Shown here piece after piece: positions 1 through 7,805 of a DNA stretch of 22,001 bases (position 1 is the stretch's first letter; each line of letters begins with the position of its first letter). The notes beneath the pieces were generated by a model. That model was not told where the DNA came from. It did not search any database and worked only from the letters and a program-made list of their open reading frames with translations. Made by a program: the position numbers and the translations under genes. Location: contig JBLMWU010000156.1 of the NCBI GenBank assembly GCA_050257395.1, forward strand, positions 1-22,001. The letters are read 5' to 3'. Origin of the DNA: JAIRTY01 sp050257395 (GTDB lineage Bacteria; Actinomycetota; Actinomycetes; Streptosporangiales; Streptosporangiaceae).

Positions 1-937
1 CCGCGGGCAGGAAAGCGGTCCCGCTCAAGGCCGAGACGAAGTCCACCGCGCTTGCGGCAGAACTTGGAGCGCTGGGCTTGACAGTAGAGGTTGACAGCTG
101 GATCAGGTAGACGGCGGCCCAGGCGGCCAGGACGACCCCGTACACCAGCCACGCCCGCCAGCACCGGATCGCCGCTTTGACCATCGCTGCCGCCCACGGC
201 CCGGTGACGAAGAACGCGGACGTCAGACCGAACAGGAGCAGCGGGACCACTGCCCCCTTGTCCGACGCGGCCATTCCCACCAGCAACCACCCGGCCGCGG
301 CGAAGATATGCCGTGTCCGCCCGTCACGCAGGTAGTGCACGTGCGCGGTCACCGCCATGCAGACCGCGACCTCAACCGGGAGAATAATGAGACCCCATGA
401 CCACCAGGAGACGCCCCCCAGCTGCAGCGGGCTGAACAGGAACACCGCGAACAGGGCCAGGATCGCAGGCCTGTTACCGAACAGCGTCCGCAGCATGCGC
501 AGCATCGCGAGACTGGTCGCAGTCAAGAGCACGAGGGTGATGACAGCCGCCAGAGGCCAGCTGTATAGCGAGACCCTGGCCGCCATCCAGAACACCGCCA
601 TCCCGAGCGGCATGAGCTGCCCGGCGTCCTCCCACATCAGGTACTTCCAGTCGAAATGTGACGGAAGGGCGCTGTAGAGATAGCTGAAGTCATCCTGGCG
701 GAAGTAGGAGTGCGTGAGCAGATCTACCATCCACAGCAGCTGGATGAGCATGAGCAACACCGCGGCCAGGGTGACACCGCGGGTACGCAGCCCTCGTGCC
801 ACCTCAGGCGGCTGCTGGATCTGCTGCTCATCCAGGGATTCAGAGGGGCCGACTGCTGGGATCTCCGGCGGGGGCCTAGGGTCCTGCGCCGCCTGGCTCC
901 CTTCCCGCTGCACCATCTGGCGCTTCCGGACCAGCAT
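1..937 (-). CDS. GT-C-like multi-pass membrane protein, partial (C-terminus beyond window)
   Basis: The minus-strand frame from 937 stays open for 312 codons to the window edge. The ATG at 937 is preceded by a purine-rich GGAAGAGG about 5 nt upstream. The first ~50 residues are hydrophilic and rich in Pro, Gln and Glu. A first membrane segment (about 52-70) follows, then a short loop with RQDDFSYL, an acidic Asp-Asp placement typical of GT-C glycosyltransferases and related mannosyltransferase-like proteins just after TM1. Further hydrophobic segments alternate with short loops, including LFAVFLFSPLQLGG and WLLVGMAASDKG. GT-C enzymes use polyprenyl-phosphate sugars on the outer membrane face; no substrate can be inferred here. 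The FkbM methyltransferase lies 101 bp upstream on the same strand, fitting a surface glycan or glycolipid role. Codon use (ATT, TTG, AGG, TCT) is less GC-biased than in most neighbours. The gene is incomplete, so length and family are provisional. Confidence 0.75.
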   Translation of the reverse strand, partial: MLVRKRQMVQREGSQAAQDPRPPPEIPAVGPSESLDEQQIQQPPEVARGLRTRGVTLAAVLLMLIQLLWMVDLLTHSYFRQDDFSYLYSALPSHFDWKYLMWEDAGQLMPLGMAVFWMAARVSLYSWPLAAVITLVLLTATSLAMLRMLRTLFGNRPAILALFAVFLFSPLQLGGVSWWSWGLIILPVEVAVCMAVTAHVHYLRDGRTRHIFAAAGWLLVGMAASDKGAVVPLLLFGLTSAFFVTGPWAAAMVKAAIRCWRAWLVYGVVLAAWAAVYLIQLSTSTVKPSAPSSAASAVDFVSALSGTAFLPA

Positions 938-1038
938 TGTCACCTCTTCCACCCTCGGCACGCGGGGGGAGCATATCCATCCAAATACCTCATGAGCGAT
1001 GTCAGCGTAGCTTGCTCGCGAAATGCATTACAGAGGCA

Positions 1039-1821
1039 TCAGGCCGATGACCCGCTTCTTTCCGGAGATGAACCTGCCCAGTGCCGGGAGAAGAGCACGA
1101 GATTGACGTAGCGCGCCCCGGGCCGCGCCAGCCGCCCCAGCAGACCCCGCTCGGCCACGTGCAGTGCTGACTGCTGGTGCGCGGCCAGGTCGAACGACGT
1201 TAGCGGCAGCCACGACCGGCCCGGCCGCACGTGCCCCTGGTAGCCCCATTCGCGCAGCATGGCGATGACATCTTCGATCCGCTGGTGACGGCTTTCAAGC
1301 TCCAGCAGGAGCAGCGGCGAGTCTCGCTTGATCGTCTGCTCCGCACCGCGCAGTGCGGCCGCCTCATGGCCTTCAATGTCCATCTTGATGAAGCGCACGT
1401 CAGCCAGGCCGAGGCTGTCGATCGTCACCCGCGGAACGGAGATGGACCGATTGGTGGGGTGCTCCAGCGAGGCCACCCCGTCCGCCCCCCGGCCGCCGTC
1501 CGGCAGCCAGAGCTGCGCCATGCCCGCCGAGTCGGACGCTGCCGCCTCAACTACGCGGCACGCGGGGAAGCTGGCCTGGATCAGGCGGGCCAGCTCCGGG
1601 TTGGGCTCGATCGTCACGACCTGGTCGGCGAGCTTGGTGAGCCGGGCCGTCCAGGGCCCGTACCAGGCGCCGACGTCGACCGCCGTCCCACCCCGCGGCG
1701 CCCAGCTGTTAATGCAGGCCAGTTCAGTCTCCACCCGCGGGTAAATGCCGCGCATGAGGGCCGCGAACGCCCGGGCGGGGATCGCCCCGGCGACCCTAGA
1801 GCGGAGCGCGGTGCCGGTCAC
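1039..1821 (-). CDS. FkbM-family SAM-dependent methyltransferase
   Basis: This is a predicted 260-residue protein. SAM-binding motif I reads VDVGAWYGPW from residue 48. An acidic motif II, TIEPNPEL, follows about 27 residues later. The FkbM hallmark KMDIEGHE sits at residues 146-153, followed by LLLLELE. FkbM enzymes O-methylate hydroxyls of sugars, polyketides or other secondary-metabolite and surface-glycan substrates; the substrate is not deducible. I chose GTG at 1821, which has AGGTG 8 nt upstream and starts 19 nt after the stop of the LLM gene. Longer readings would overlap the LLM gene by about 90 nt. An in-frame ATG at 1758 would cut into the region before motif I. The LLM gene upstream may be cotranscribed, and the GT-C-like gene follows after 101 bp. 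Confidence 0.85.
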   Translation of the reverse strand: MTGTALRSRVAGAIPARAFAALMRGIYPRVETELACINSWAPRGGTAVDVGAWYGPWTARLTKLADQVVTIEPNPELARLIQASFPACRVVEAAASDSAGMAQLWLPDGGRGADGVASLEHPTNRSISVPRVTIDSLGLADVRFIKMDIEGHEAAALRGAEQTIKRDSPLLLLELESRHQRIEDVIAMLREWGYQGHVRPGRSWLPLTSFDLAAHQQSALHVAERGLLGRLARPGARYVNLVLFSRHWAGSSPERSGSSA

Positions 1822-1840
1822 CGGCAGCGCACCTGAGTGG

Positions 1841-2719
1841 TCACCGCTCGACTCCGGCGATGACAGTCTCGGCGTAGCGGCGGAGGCTGGCGACCTTCGT
1901 GGCGAGCGGCTCCTGGTCGGGGCCGGTCTCATAGGGCCAGCGGAAGCCGACGATCACGTCGGTCACCCCCTGGTCCTCGAGCCGGCGCACACCGTCCGCA
2001 GTGTAGGCATCCATGGAGATGACGTGCACCTCGAACGGCTTGCCTGCGGTGCCCTCCTCTTCCCGCAGCTGGGCGAGCCTGGCCAGCAGGCCGGGCAGGT
2101 CCGCCGGGTTGCCGCCGCCGTGCAGCCAGCCGTCGCCGGACCGGGCCGCGCGGCGGAGTGCGACCTCGCCGTGCCCGCCGATCAGCAGCGGGATCGGGGC
2201 GGCGGGCACCGGGGAGATCTTGATGGACGGCACGTCGTAGATCTCGCCGTGGTGCTCGAAGTAACCGCCGGCGGACAGGCCGCGGATGATCGCCATGCTC
2301 TCGTCCATCCGCTGGCCGCGCCGCTCCCACGGGACCCCGAGCACCTCGTAGTCCTCCCGCCACGGGCTGGAGCCCACGCCCAGCACCAGGCGGCCGCCGG
2401 TCAGCACCGCGGTGGAGGTCGCCTGCTTGGCCACCAGCACCGGGTTGCGCACCGGCAGCTTGAGCACAAAGGTGACGAAGCGGAGCCGGCTGGTCACCGC
2501 CCCCAGCGCCGGGATCAGCGAGAACGGCTCCAGGAACGGCTTGTCCTCCAGGAACTCCCGGGTGCCGTCCGGGTTGAACGGATAGACACTCTCGGAGTGC
2601 CGCGGATAGCAGATGCTGTCCGGGATCACCATCGAGTCGTACCCGGCCTCTTCGGCGGCCCGGGCGAGCGGCCCGTAGAACGTCGGGTCCGTCATGGACT
2701 CGGCATAGGAGAAGCGCAC
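1841..2719 (-). CDS. LLM-class F420-dependent oxidoreductase
   Basis: This 292-residue protein has the luciferase-like TIM-barrel pattern. The N-terminus MRFSYAESMTDP leads into AARAAEEAGYDSMVIPDS-type strand/helix text. TFVLKLPVRNPVLVAKQ comes mid-protein, then GGRLVLGVGSSPWREDYEVLG, and PIPLLIGGHGEVALRRAAR near residue 190. These are signatures of actinobacterial coenzyme F420-dependent LLM oxidoreductases (hydride transfer from reduced F420). F420 rather than FMN use is inferred from family resemblance. The GTG at 2719 is preceded by AGGAGG with a 4-nt spacer; an upstream start at 2749 has no such support. A KstR-like operator (2779-2796) lies 60 bp upstream and carries a minus-strand -10-like TAGTTT at its edge (2782-2777). 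The gene may thus be regulated with the divergent SnoaL gene. A KstR-regulated F420 oxidoreductase (Rv3520c) is known in mycobacteria; orthology here is untested. Confidence 0.88.
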   Translation of the reverse strand: MRFSYAESMTDPTFYGPLARAAEEAGYDSMVIPDSICYPRHSESVYPFNPDGTREFLEDKPFLEPFSLIPALGAVTSRLRFVTFVLKLPVRNPVLVAKQATSTAVLTGGRLVLGVGSSPWREDYEVLGVPWERRGQRMDESMAIIRGLSAGGYFEHHGEIYDVPSIKISPVPAAPIPLLIGGHGEVALRRAARSGDGWLHGGGNPADLPGLLARLAQLREEEGTAGKPFEVHVISMDAYTADGVRRLEDQGVTDVIVGFRWPYETGPDQEPLATKVASLRRYAETVIAGVER

Positions 2720-2776
2720 GGGACCTCCTGCACACCCGCGGACGGTCACCGCGGCTAGGGGTTGGGCGGCAGGAAA

Positions 2777-2796
2777 AAACTAGAACAGGTTCTTGC
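2777..2796. promoter_or_regulatory. KstR-like operator between divergent LLM and SnoaL genes
   Basis: Positions 2779-2796 read ACTAGAAC-AG-GTTCTTGC. The core matches the KstR consensus TnnAACnnGTTnnA at all positions except the last, which is T instead of A. The perfect half faces the LLM gene. Read on the minus strand it is GTTCTAGTTT, so a TANNNT-type -10 box (TAGTTT, 2782-2777) overlaps the operator edge, with a TSS predicted near 2770 and a ~50-nt leader to the GTG at 2719. No equally clear -10 box is visible toward the SnoaL gene. The role is inferred from motif match and position. Confidence 0.65.
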
Positions 2797-2827
2797 GGAA
2801 AGTCCACCAACTCGGGACGCTGGTCGC

Positions 2828-3325
2828 ATGGACCTAGAGGCGCTCGAAGAGATCCGCCAGGTGAAGTATCGCTATCTGCGCTGCGTCGACCAGAAGCGGT
2901 GGGACGAGCTGGCGGGCACGTTCACCGCCGGCGCCACCGCCAGCTACGGGACGCCCGCCCTGGGCGGCGGGAAGATCGACCTCGCGGGCCGGGACGAGAT
3001 CGTCGCGTTCCTGCGCAAGAACATGGGCCCGGACATCATCACCGTCCACCACGCGAGCCAGCCGGAGATCTCGATCGACGGCGACTCCGCCACCGGCACC
3101 TGGTGCTTCGAGGACACGGTGATCGCCACCCAGTACCGGGTGGTGATCACCGGCGCCGCGTTCTACGAGGACCGCTACGCACGGGAGGCGGACGGGCGGT
3201 GGCGGATCGCGCACACCGGCTACGTGCGCACCTACGAGGCGATGATGTCCCTGGACGACCTGCCGAGCTTCCGGCTCACCGCCAACCGCTGGGCGGCGGC
3301 GGAGGCCGGCCAGGCCGCCGATTGA
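2828..3325 (+). CDS. SnoaL-like / NTF2-fold family protein
   Basis: This 165-residue protein fits the SnoaL_4 (NTF2-like) alpha+beta barrel fold. An N-terminal helix, LEALEEIRQVKYRYLRCVDQ, is followed by WDELAGTFTAGA. A middle section contains GRDEIVAFLR and VHHASQPEISIDGDSATGTW. A C-terminal strand pair reads FYEDRYAREADGRWRIAHTG. The family includes small-molecule cyclases, isomerases and dehydratases as well as non-catalytic members. The activity here is unknown, but the context suggests steroid or other polycyclic substrates. I chose ATG 2828 because the conserved N-terminal helix begins there; the longer reading from 2762 would run through the operator. No strong ribosome binding site is visible. 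The stop at 3325 lies inside the -35 box of the next promoter. Confidence 0.85.
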   Translation: MDLEALEEIRQVKYRYLRCVDQKRWDELAGTFTAGATASYGTPALGGGKIDLAGRDEIVAFLRKNMGPDIITVHHASQPEISIDGDSATGTWCFEDTVIATQYRVVITGAAFYEDRYAREADGRWRIAHTGYVRTYEAMMSLDDLPSFRLTANRWAAAEAGQAAD

Positions 3326-3351
3326 CGCTTTTCTAGAACTCGTTCTAGTGT
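3322..3351 (+). promoter_or_regulatory. Promoter with embedded KstR-like operator, likely leaderless transcript
   Basis: TTGACG (3322-3327) and TAGTGT (3346-3351) are separated by 18 nt and form a good -35/-10 pair. Between and overlapping them is a perfect 16-bp palindrome CTAGAAC-TC-GTTCTAG (3333-3348), fitting TnnAACnnGTTnnA. The predicted TSS, about 7 nt past the -10 box, coincides with the ATG at 3358. This implies a leaderless mRNA, which would explain the lack of a Shine-Dalgarno sequence. A repressor here would block polymerase directly. Confidence 0.75.
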
Positions 3352-3357
3352 GACGTG

Positions 3358-4530
3358 ATGCTCACCCAGTCGTTCGCGGAGGCCGTTGCCGAAGCGGAGC
3401 GGATCATCACCGGCGCACCCTTCATCGAGACCGAGGCGGACCTGGCCGAGGGGTACGACTACCTGGCCGGCAGCATCCGGGCGTCCCTGCAGCTCGCCTG
3501 GGCCTACCAGCGCGACTTCCCCTTCTTCGTGGCCTCGACCGGCCCGTACACGAAGCTGGGCCTGGACAACCCGGACGCCCTGTACTTCCACTCCTACCTG
3601 CGCGACGACGCGGAGTACGTGGTGACCGGCAAGCGCGGCACCACCAGCGACCTGAGCTTCCAGGTGCTGAACGGGGACTACTCCCCCGTGGAAGTGCCGG
3701 ACAGCCTGAGCGCGTTCGACGACCGGGCCATCGAGGTCGCCGCCGACGGCTCGTTCGAGCTGCGGTTCGGCCCCGGCGAGGCGGGGCCGAACTACTTCCC
3801 GCTCGGCCCGGGCTCGGCCATGCTGATCGTGCGCGAGGTGTACAGCGACTGGGACACCGAGCAGCGCGGCACCATCACCATCCACCGGGCGGACCGGGCC
3901 GGCTCGGCGCCGCCGCCCGCCAGCACCGGCGCGATGGCCAAGCGCTACACCGTGGCCGGCAAGATCCTGCTGTCCCGGCTGCGGACCTTCCTGGCCTTCC
4001 CCGACTGGTTCTACCTCAACGAGCCGGTCAACACGCTCACCGGGCCGCGCCGCACCCCCGGCGGCCTGGCCAGCCAGTTCTCCTCGGTGGGCCACTTCGA
4101 GCTGGGCGAGGACCAGGCGATGATCGTGACCGTCCCGGCCGCGGCCAAGGACGTCGCCCCCTACCAGGGCATCCAGCTCGGCAGCCGGTGGTACATCTCG
4201 CTGGACTACATCAACCGCCAGACCAGCCTCACCGCCGACCAGGCCCGCGCCTGCCCCGACGGGATGCTGCGCTTCGTGATCAGCGAGCGCGACCCTTGTG
4301 TCGCCAACTGGCTGGACACCACCGGGCACCGGCGCGGCTTCGTCCAGCTCCGCTGGCAGCGGCTGACCCGGGACCTCGGCCCCGCTGACGGCCCGCAGGT
4401 GGAGGTGGTCCCGTTCGCTGAGCTGCCGGGCCGGCTGCCCCACTACGAGCAGGCCCGGGTGACCCCCAAGGAATGGGCCGAGCGGATCGCCGCCCGCCAG
4501 GCCGCCGTCGCCCGCCGGATGCTGGGCTGA
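3358..4530 (+). CDS. DUF1214-like protein, resembles Rv3531c
   Basis: This is a 390-residue protein. The N-terminal half has a helical region with AEGYDYLAGSIRASLQLAW and DNPDALYFHSYL. The C-terminal part (about 278-365) resembles DUF1214: YISLDYINRQTSL, CPDGMLRFVISERDPCVANW, then RGFVQLRWQRL. The biochemical function of the family is unknown. Length and position directly before an SDR and a sulfotransferase-fold gene resemble M. tuberculosis Rv3531c-Rv3530c-Rv3529c, remembered as KstR-controlled. I chose ATG 3358 because the predicted TSS falls there; GTG 3355 immediately upstream is the alternative. The stop overlaps the next start (TGATG), indicating translational coupling. The protein looks soluble, with no signal peptide. 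Confidence 0.8.
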   Translation: MLTQSFAEAVAEAERIITGAPFIETEADLAEGYDYLAGSIRASLQLAWAYQRDFPFFVASTGPYTKLGLDNPDALYFHSYLRDDAEYVVTGKRGTTSDLSFQVLNGDYSPVEVPDSLSAFDDRAIEVAADGSFELRFGPGEAGPNYFPLGPGSAMLIVREVYSDWDTEQRGTITIHRADRAGSAPPPASTGAMAKRYTVAGKILLSRLRTFLAFPDWFYLNEPVNTLTGPRRTPGGLASQFSSVGHFELGEDQAMIVTVPAAAKDVAPYQGIQLGSRWYISLDYINRQTSLTADQARACPDGMLRFVISERDPCVANWLDTTGHRRGFVQLRWQRLTRDLGPADGPQVEVVPFAELPGRLPHYEQARVTPKEWAERIAARQAAVARRMLG

Positions 4531-5321
4531 TGGACGGCCCGGGCCCGCTGCTGGCCGGCAAGGTGGTGGTTGTCTCCGGGGTCGGCCCCGACCTGGGCCG
4601 GGCGATCGCCCTGCGCAGCGCGCTGGCCGGGGCGGACCTGGTGCTGGCCGCCCGCACCGCGTCCCGGCTGGAGGACGTGGCCAAGGAGGTGACCGCGCTC
4701 GGGCGGCGGGCGGTGGCGGTGCCCACCGACATCAACAACGAGGACTCAGCGGCCCACCTGGCAGAGGCCGCGGCGGCCGCGTTCGGCCGGGTGGACACGC
4801 TGGTGAACAACGCGTTCGCGATCCCGCCGCTGGCCGCGCTCGCCGACACCGGCCTGAACGCCATCCGGGCCGCGTTCGAGACCAACGTGCTGGCGGCCCT
4901 GCGGCTGACCCGGCTGTTCACCCCGGTGCTGGCCACCAGCGGCGGCTCCGTCGTGATGATCAACTCGGCGGTGCTGCGGCACTCGCGGATCAACTACGGC
5001 GGCTACAAGATGGCCAAGTCGGCCCTGCTCTCCCTGGCGCAGAGCCTGGCCACCGAGCTCGGCCCGCAGGGCATCCGGGTGAACTCGGTGGCGCCGGGCT
5101 GGATCTGGGGCGAGACGCTGAAGTGGTACTTCGGTTATCTGGCCGAACAGCGCGGGGTGGAGCGGCAGGTGGTCTACGACGAGACCGCCGCCACCACCGA
5201 CCTGCGCAAGCTCCCCGAGCCGGACGAGATCGCCGACGCGGTGGTCTTCCTGGCCTCGCCGCTGGCCCGGGCGATCACCGGGCAGTGCCTCGACGTCAAC
5301 AGCGGCGAATACCACCACTGA
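4530..5321 (+). CDS. SDR-family NAD(P)-dependent oxidoreductase, resembles Rv3530c
   Basis: This 263-residue classical short-chain dehydrogenase has a Rossmann glycine motif SGVGPDLG (16-23), the NNA motif at 93-95, catalytic Ser146 and the Tyr159/Lys163 pair (YKMAK). After the active site comes RVNSVAPGWIWGETLKWY, and the C-terminus ITGQCLDVNSGEYHH is typical of SDRs. The expected reaction is reversible oxidation of a hydroxyl group or reduction of a ketone. Context suggests a steroid or side-chain-derived substrate, but this is inference. The start codon shares its A with the preceding TGA stop (TGATG), a coupled arrangement. The sulfotransferase-fold gene follows after 9 nt. All catalytic residues are present, in contrast to the broken SDR at 11386. 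Confidence 0.92.
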   Translation: MDGPGPLLAGKVVVVSGVGPDLGRAIALRSALAGADLVLAARTASRLEDVAKEVTALGRRAVAVPTDINNEDSAAHLAEAAAAAFGRVDTLVNNAFAIPPLAALADTGLNAIRAAFETNVLAALRLTRLFTPVLATSGGSVVMINSAVLRHSRINYGGYKMAKSALLSLAQSLATELGPQGIRVNSVAPGWIWGETLKWYFGYLAEQRGVERQVVYDETAATTDLRKLPEPDEIADAVVFLASPLARAITGQCLDVNSGEYHH

Positions 5322-5330
5322 GCGGGACTC

Positions 5331-6479
5331 ATGACCTCTGACGGCATCGGCACGGCGGACGAGCTGCACGCGGCGGCCACCCAGATGACCGGGCTGGCCG
5401 ATTTCGGCCCGGACGACTACACGGACGGGCTCGCGGTGCTGCTGAACTCCTACGCCAGCGACGCGGGCCTGACCACCCGCGGGGTGCGGGTGACCCGGGC
5501 CCTGCTGCGCGGCGCGCTGACCGCCCGGCTGCTGTCCGAGAACGGCTGGGCGCAGCACCCGGAGCACGCCGGGGTGCCCATCGAGCGCCCGATCTTCGTC
5601 ACCGGGCTGCCGCGCACCGGCACCACCGCGCTGCACCGGCTGCTCACCGCCGACCCCGGCCACCAGGGCCTGGAGCTGTGGCTCGCCGAGATGCCCCAGC
5701 CGCGCCCGGCCCGGGGCACCTGGCCGGGCAACCCGGTGTTCCAGCTGATCCAGGCCGGCGTGGAGAAGCATCAGGTCGCCCACCCCGAGTTCATGGGCGT
5801 GCACTACATGGCGGCCGATCAGGTGGAGGAGTGCTGGCAGCTGCTGCGGCAGTCCATGCGGTCGATCTCCTGGGAGTGCCTCGCGCACCTGCCCGCCTAC
5901 TCATCCTGGCTGGCCGCCCAGGACTGGACCGGCGCCTACCAGCGGCACCGGCGCAACCTGCAGCTGATCGGCCTGCCCGACCGCGACCGGCGCTGGGTGC
6001 TCAAGAACCCCAGCCATCTGTTCGCGCTGGACTCCCTGCTGCGGGTGTACCCGGACGCGCTGGTGATCCAGACCCACCGCTCGCCCCGGACCGCGATCGC
6101 GTCCGTGTGCAGCCTGACCGCCCACGCCACCGACGGCTGGTCGGACACGTTCCGCGGCGAGGTCATCGGCCGGGACCAGCTCGAGCTGTGGGCACGCGGG
6201 CTGGAGCTGTTCACCGCCGCGCGGGCGGCCAGCGACCCGGCCCAGTTCTGCGACGTGGACTACGACGCGTTCGTCGCCGACCCGATCGGCACCGTCGAGG
6301 CGGTATACGGCTATTTCGGGCTTACACTGAGCGGCCAGGCTGCGGACGCCATGCGCGAGCTGACCGCCGGCAGCGGCACCAGCGCGCGCCCGGCGCACCG
6401 CTATTCGCTGGCTGATTTCGGCCTGACCGGTGAGCAGGTGGATGAGCGCTTCGCTGGCTGCCAGCCGTCCCGTGCGTGA
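5331..6479 (+). CDS. Sulfotransferase-family protein, resembles Rv3529c
   Basis: This 382-residue protein has the PAPS-type P-loop TGLPRTGTT at residues 91-99, preceded by RPIFV. Downstream are the WVLKNPSHLFALDSL block and IQTHRSPRTAIASVCSL, the conserved Ser/Arg region of the 3'-phosphate-binding motif in this large actinobacterial sulfotransferase group. Family members transfer sulfate from PAPS to hydroxyls, but the substrate of the Rv3529c-like branch is not established to my knowledge, so sulfation of a sterol or lipid is only a possibility. The ATG at 5331 is 9 nt after the SDR stop, with only a weak GGGA upstream. The 3' end overlaps the flippase gene by up to about 50 nt. Confidence 0.88.
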   Translation: MTSDGIGTADELHAAATQMTGLADFGPDDYTDGLAVLLNSYASDAGLTTRGVRVTRALLRGALTARLLSENGWAQHPEHAGVPIERPIFVTGLPRTGTTALHRLLTADPGHQGLELWLAEMPQPRPARGTWPGNPVFQLIQAGVEKHQVAHPEFMGVHYMAADQVEECWQLLRQSMRSISWECLAHLPAYSSWLAAQDWTGAYQRHRRNLQLIGLPDRDRRWVLKNPSHLFALDSLLRVYPDALVIQTHRSPRTAIASVCSLTAHATDGWSDTFRGEVIGRDQLELWARGLELFTAARAASDPAQFCDVDYDAFVADPIGTVEAVYGYFGLTLSGQAADAMRELTAGSGTSARPAHRYSLADFGLTGEQVDERFAGCQPSRA

Positions 6480-7761
6480 CCGGGCGGTCCTGCTGCTGCG
6501 CACGTTCCTGCCGCGGGGCACGCTGCCGGTGGGCGCGGGCCTGCTGGTGCTCGGGGCGGGCGCCTACGCGCACCTGGCGGTGGCCGGGCACACCCTGCCG
6601 GTGGCGGCCATGGCCGGCATGTCCGTCCTGTGGTCTGTCGTCTACCTGCTGGGCCTGGGCGTGTTCCTGCCGGTCGAACAGGAGATCACCCGCCAGGTGG
6701 CCGCGCGCACCGCCGAGGGCGAGGGCGCCGGCGGGGTCATCCGGCGGGCTGCTGCGCTCACCGCTGGCCTGCTCGCGATCATCGTGGTGGCGCTCACGCT
6801 GGCTGCCCGGCTGCTCGCCCGCAGCCTGTTCGCCGGCGACCTCGCAATGGTCGGCGTGCTCGGCGCGGCCGTGCTGGGGCTGGCGGTCACGTCGGTGAGC
6901 CGCGGCGCGCTGGCCGGGCGTGGCCGGTTCGGTGCCTACGGGTCCCAGCTCGCCGTGGACGGCGCGCTGCGGGTGGCGCTGGCCGTCACGCTGGGCCTGC
7001 TCGGCGTCCGCTCGGCCGCGGGCTTCGGGCTGATCCTGACCGTGGCGCCGCTGCTGGCCGTGGCCGCCACCGCCCCCGGGCTGAGGGGCGCGCTGCGGCC
7101 GGGCCCGGCCGCGGGCTGGCGCGCCATGGGCGGGCGGCTGGGCATGCTCGTCGTCACCATGCTGCTCGCCCAGATGGTCATCAACGCCGCCGTGCTCAGC
7201 GTCCGGCTGCTGTCCCCCGGCGACCCGGCGGCGGTCAGCGCGCTGCTCGCCGCGGCGGTGCTGGCCCGGCTGCCGCTGTTCGTGTTCACGTCGGTGCAGA
7301 CCTCGCTGCTGCCGGGCCTGGCAGGCGCGGCCGCCGCGGGCGACCAGGCCCGCTTCCGGCAGCTGCTGGCCCGCGGCTGCGCCATCGTGACCGTCCTCGG
7401 CCTCGGCGCCGGGGTGCCCACCGCGCTGCTCGGGCCGTGGCTGACCAGGATCCTGTTCGCCGCCCGGCCGGTGCTCGGCCACGGCGACTTCGCCTGGCTG
7501 GCCGCTGGCACCCTGTGCTACCTGCTGGCGCTGGTGCTCGGGCAGGCGGCGCTGGCACTGTCCCGCCACCACGCCCAGCTGCTGTCCTGGCTGATCGGCG
7601 TGGCCGTGCTGGCCGCCGTCACGCTGGCGCCCGGCGCGGTGATCCACCGGGTCGTGCTCGGGTACGCGGCCGGGTCGTTCACGGTGGCGCTCGCGCTGGC
7701 CGTGGCGGCGGTGCCCGGGCTCTACGCCGCGGCCGGCCGGGCCCGGGCCCGCTCCACGTAG
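6442..7761 (+). CDS. Wzx/MurJ-like polysaccharide or lipid flippase family membrane protein
   Basis: This ~439-residue protein has about 12 predicted hydrophobic segments, for example GAGLLVLGAGAYAHLAVAG and LLAIIVVALTLAARLLA. Family-like motifs are FLPVEQEITRQVAAR after the second segment, RGALAGRGRFGAYGSQLAVD in the middle, and ARLPLFVFTSVQTSLLPGLA in the second half. These fit actinobacterial MATE-superfamily flippases that move lipid-linked saccharides. It is the last gene of the cluster and overlaps the sulfotransferase gene, so coupled expression is likely. Start choice is uncertain: GTG 6430 is an alternative, and neither start has a well-spaced Shine-Dalgarno. A flippase in a putative KstR operon is unexpected. 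It converges on the large oxidoreductase gene with a 44-nt gap. Confidence 0.8.
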   Translation: MSASLAASRPVRDRAVLLLRTFLPRGTLPVGAGLLVLGAGAYAHLAVAGHTLPVAAMAGMSVLWSVVYLLGLGVFLPVEQEITRQVAARTAEGEGAGGVIRRAAALTAGLLAIIVVALTLAARLLARSLFAGDLAMVGVLGAAVLGLAVTSVSRGALAGRGRFGAYGSQLAVDGALRVALAVTLGLLGVRSAAGFGLILTVAPLLAVAATAPGLRGALRPGPAAGWRAMGGRLGMLVVTMLLAQMVINAAVLSVRLLSPGDPAAVSALLAAAVLARLPLFVFTSVQTSLLPGLAGAAAAGDQARFRQLLARGCAIVTVLGLGAGVPTALLGPWLTRILFAARPVLGHGDFAWLAAGTLCYLLALVLGQAALALSRHHAQLLSWLIGVAVLAAVTLAPGAVIHRVVLGYAAGSFTVALALAVAAVPGLYAAAGRARARST

Positions 7762-7805
7762 CCGGCTCCCCGGCGGAGGCGAGGTGCCGGCTCCCGGGCC
7801 AGGGC

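Noticed and set aside
938..1038. Small RNA or extra gene between the GT-C-like and FkbM genes
   Set aside because: Only 101 bp, with no convincing frame, hairpin or promoter pair; probably intergenic leader.
7762..7805. Possible terminator between the convergent flippase and oxidoreductase genes
   Set aside because: The visible structure is a direct repeat of GCCGGCTCCC and not a convincing inverted stem.
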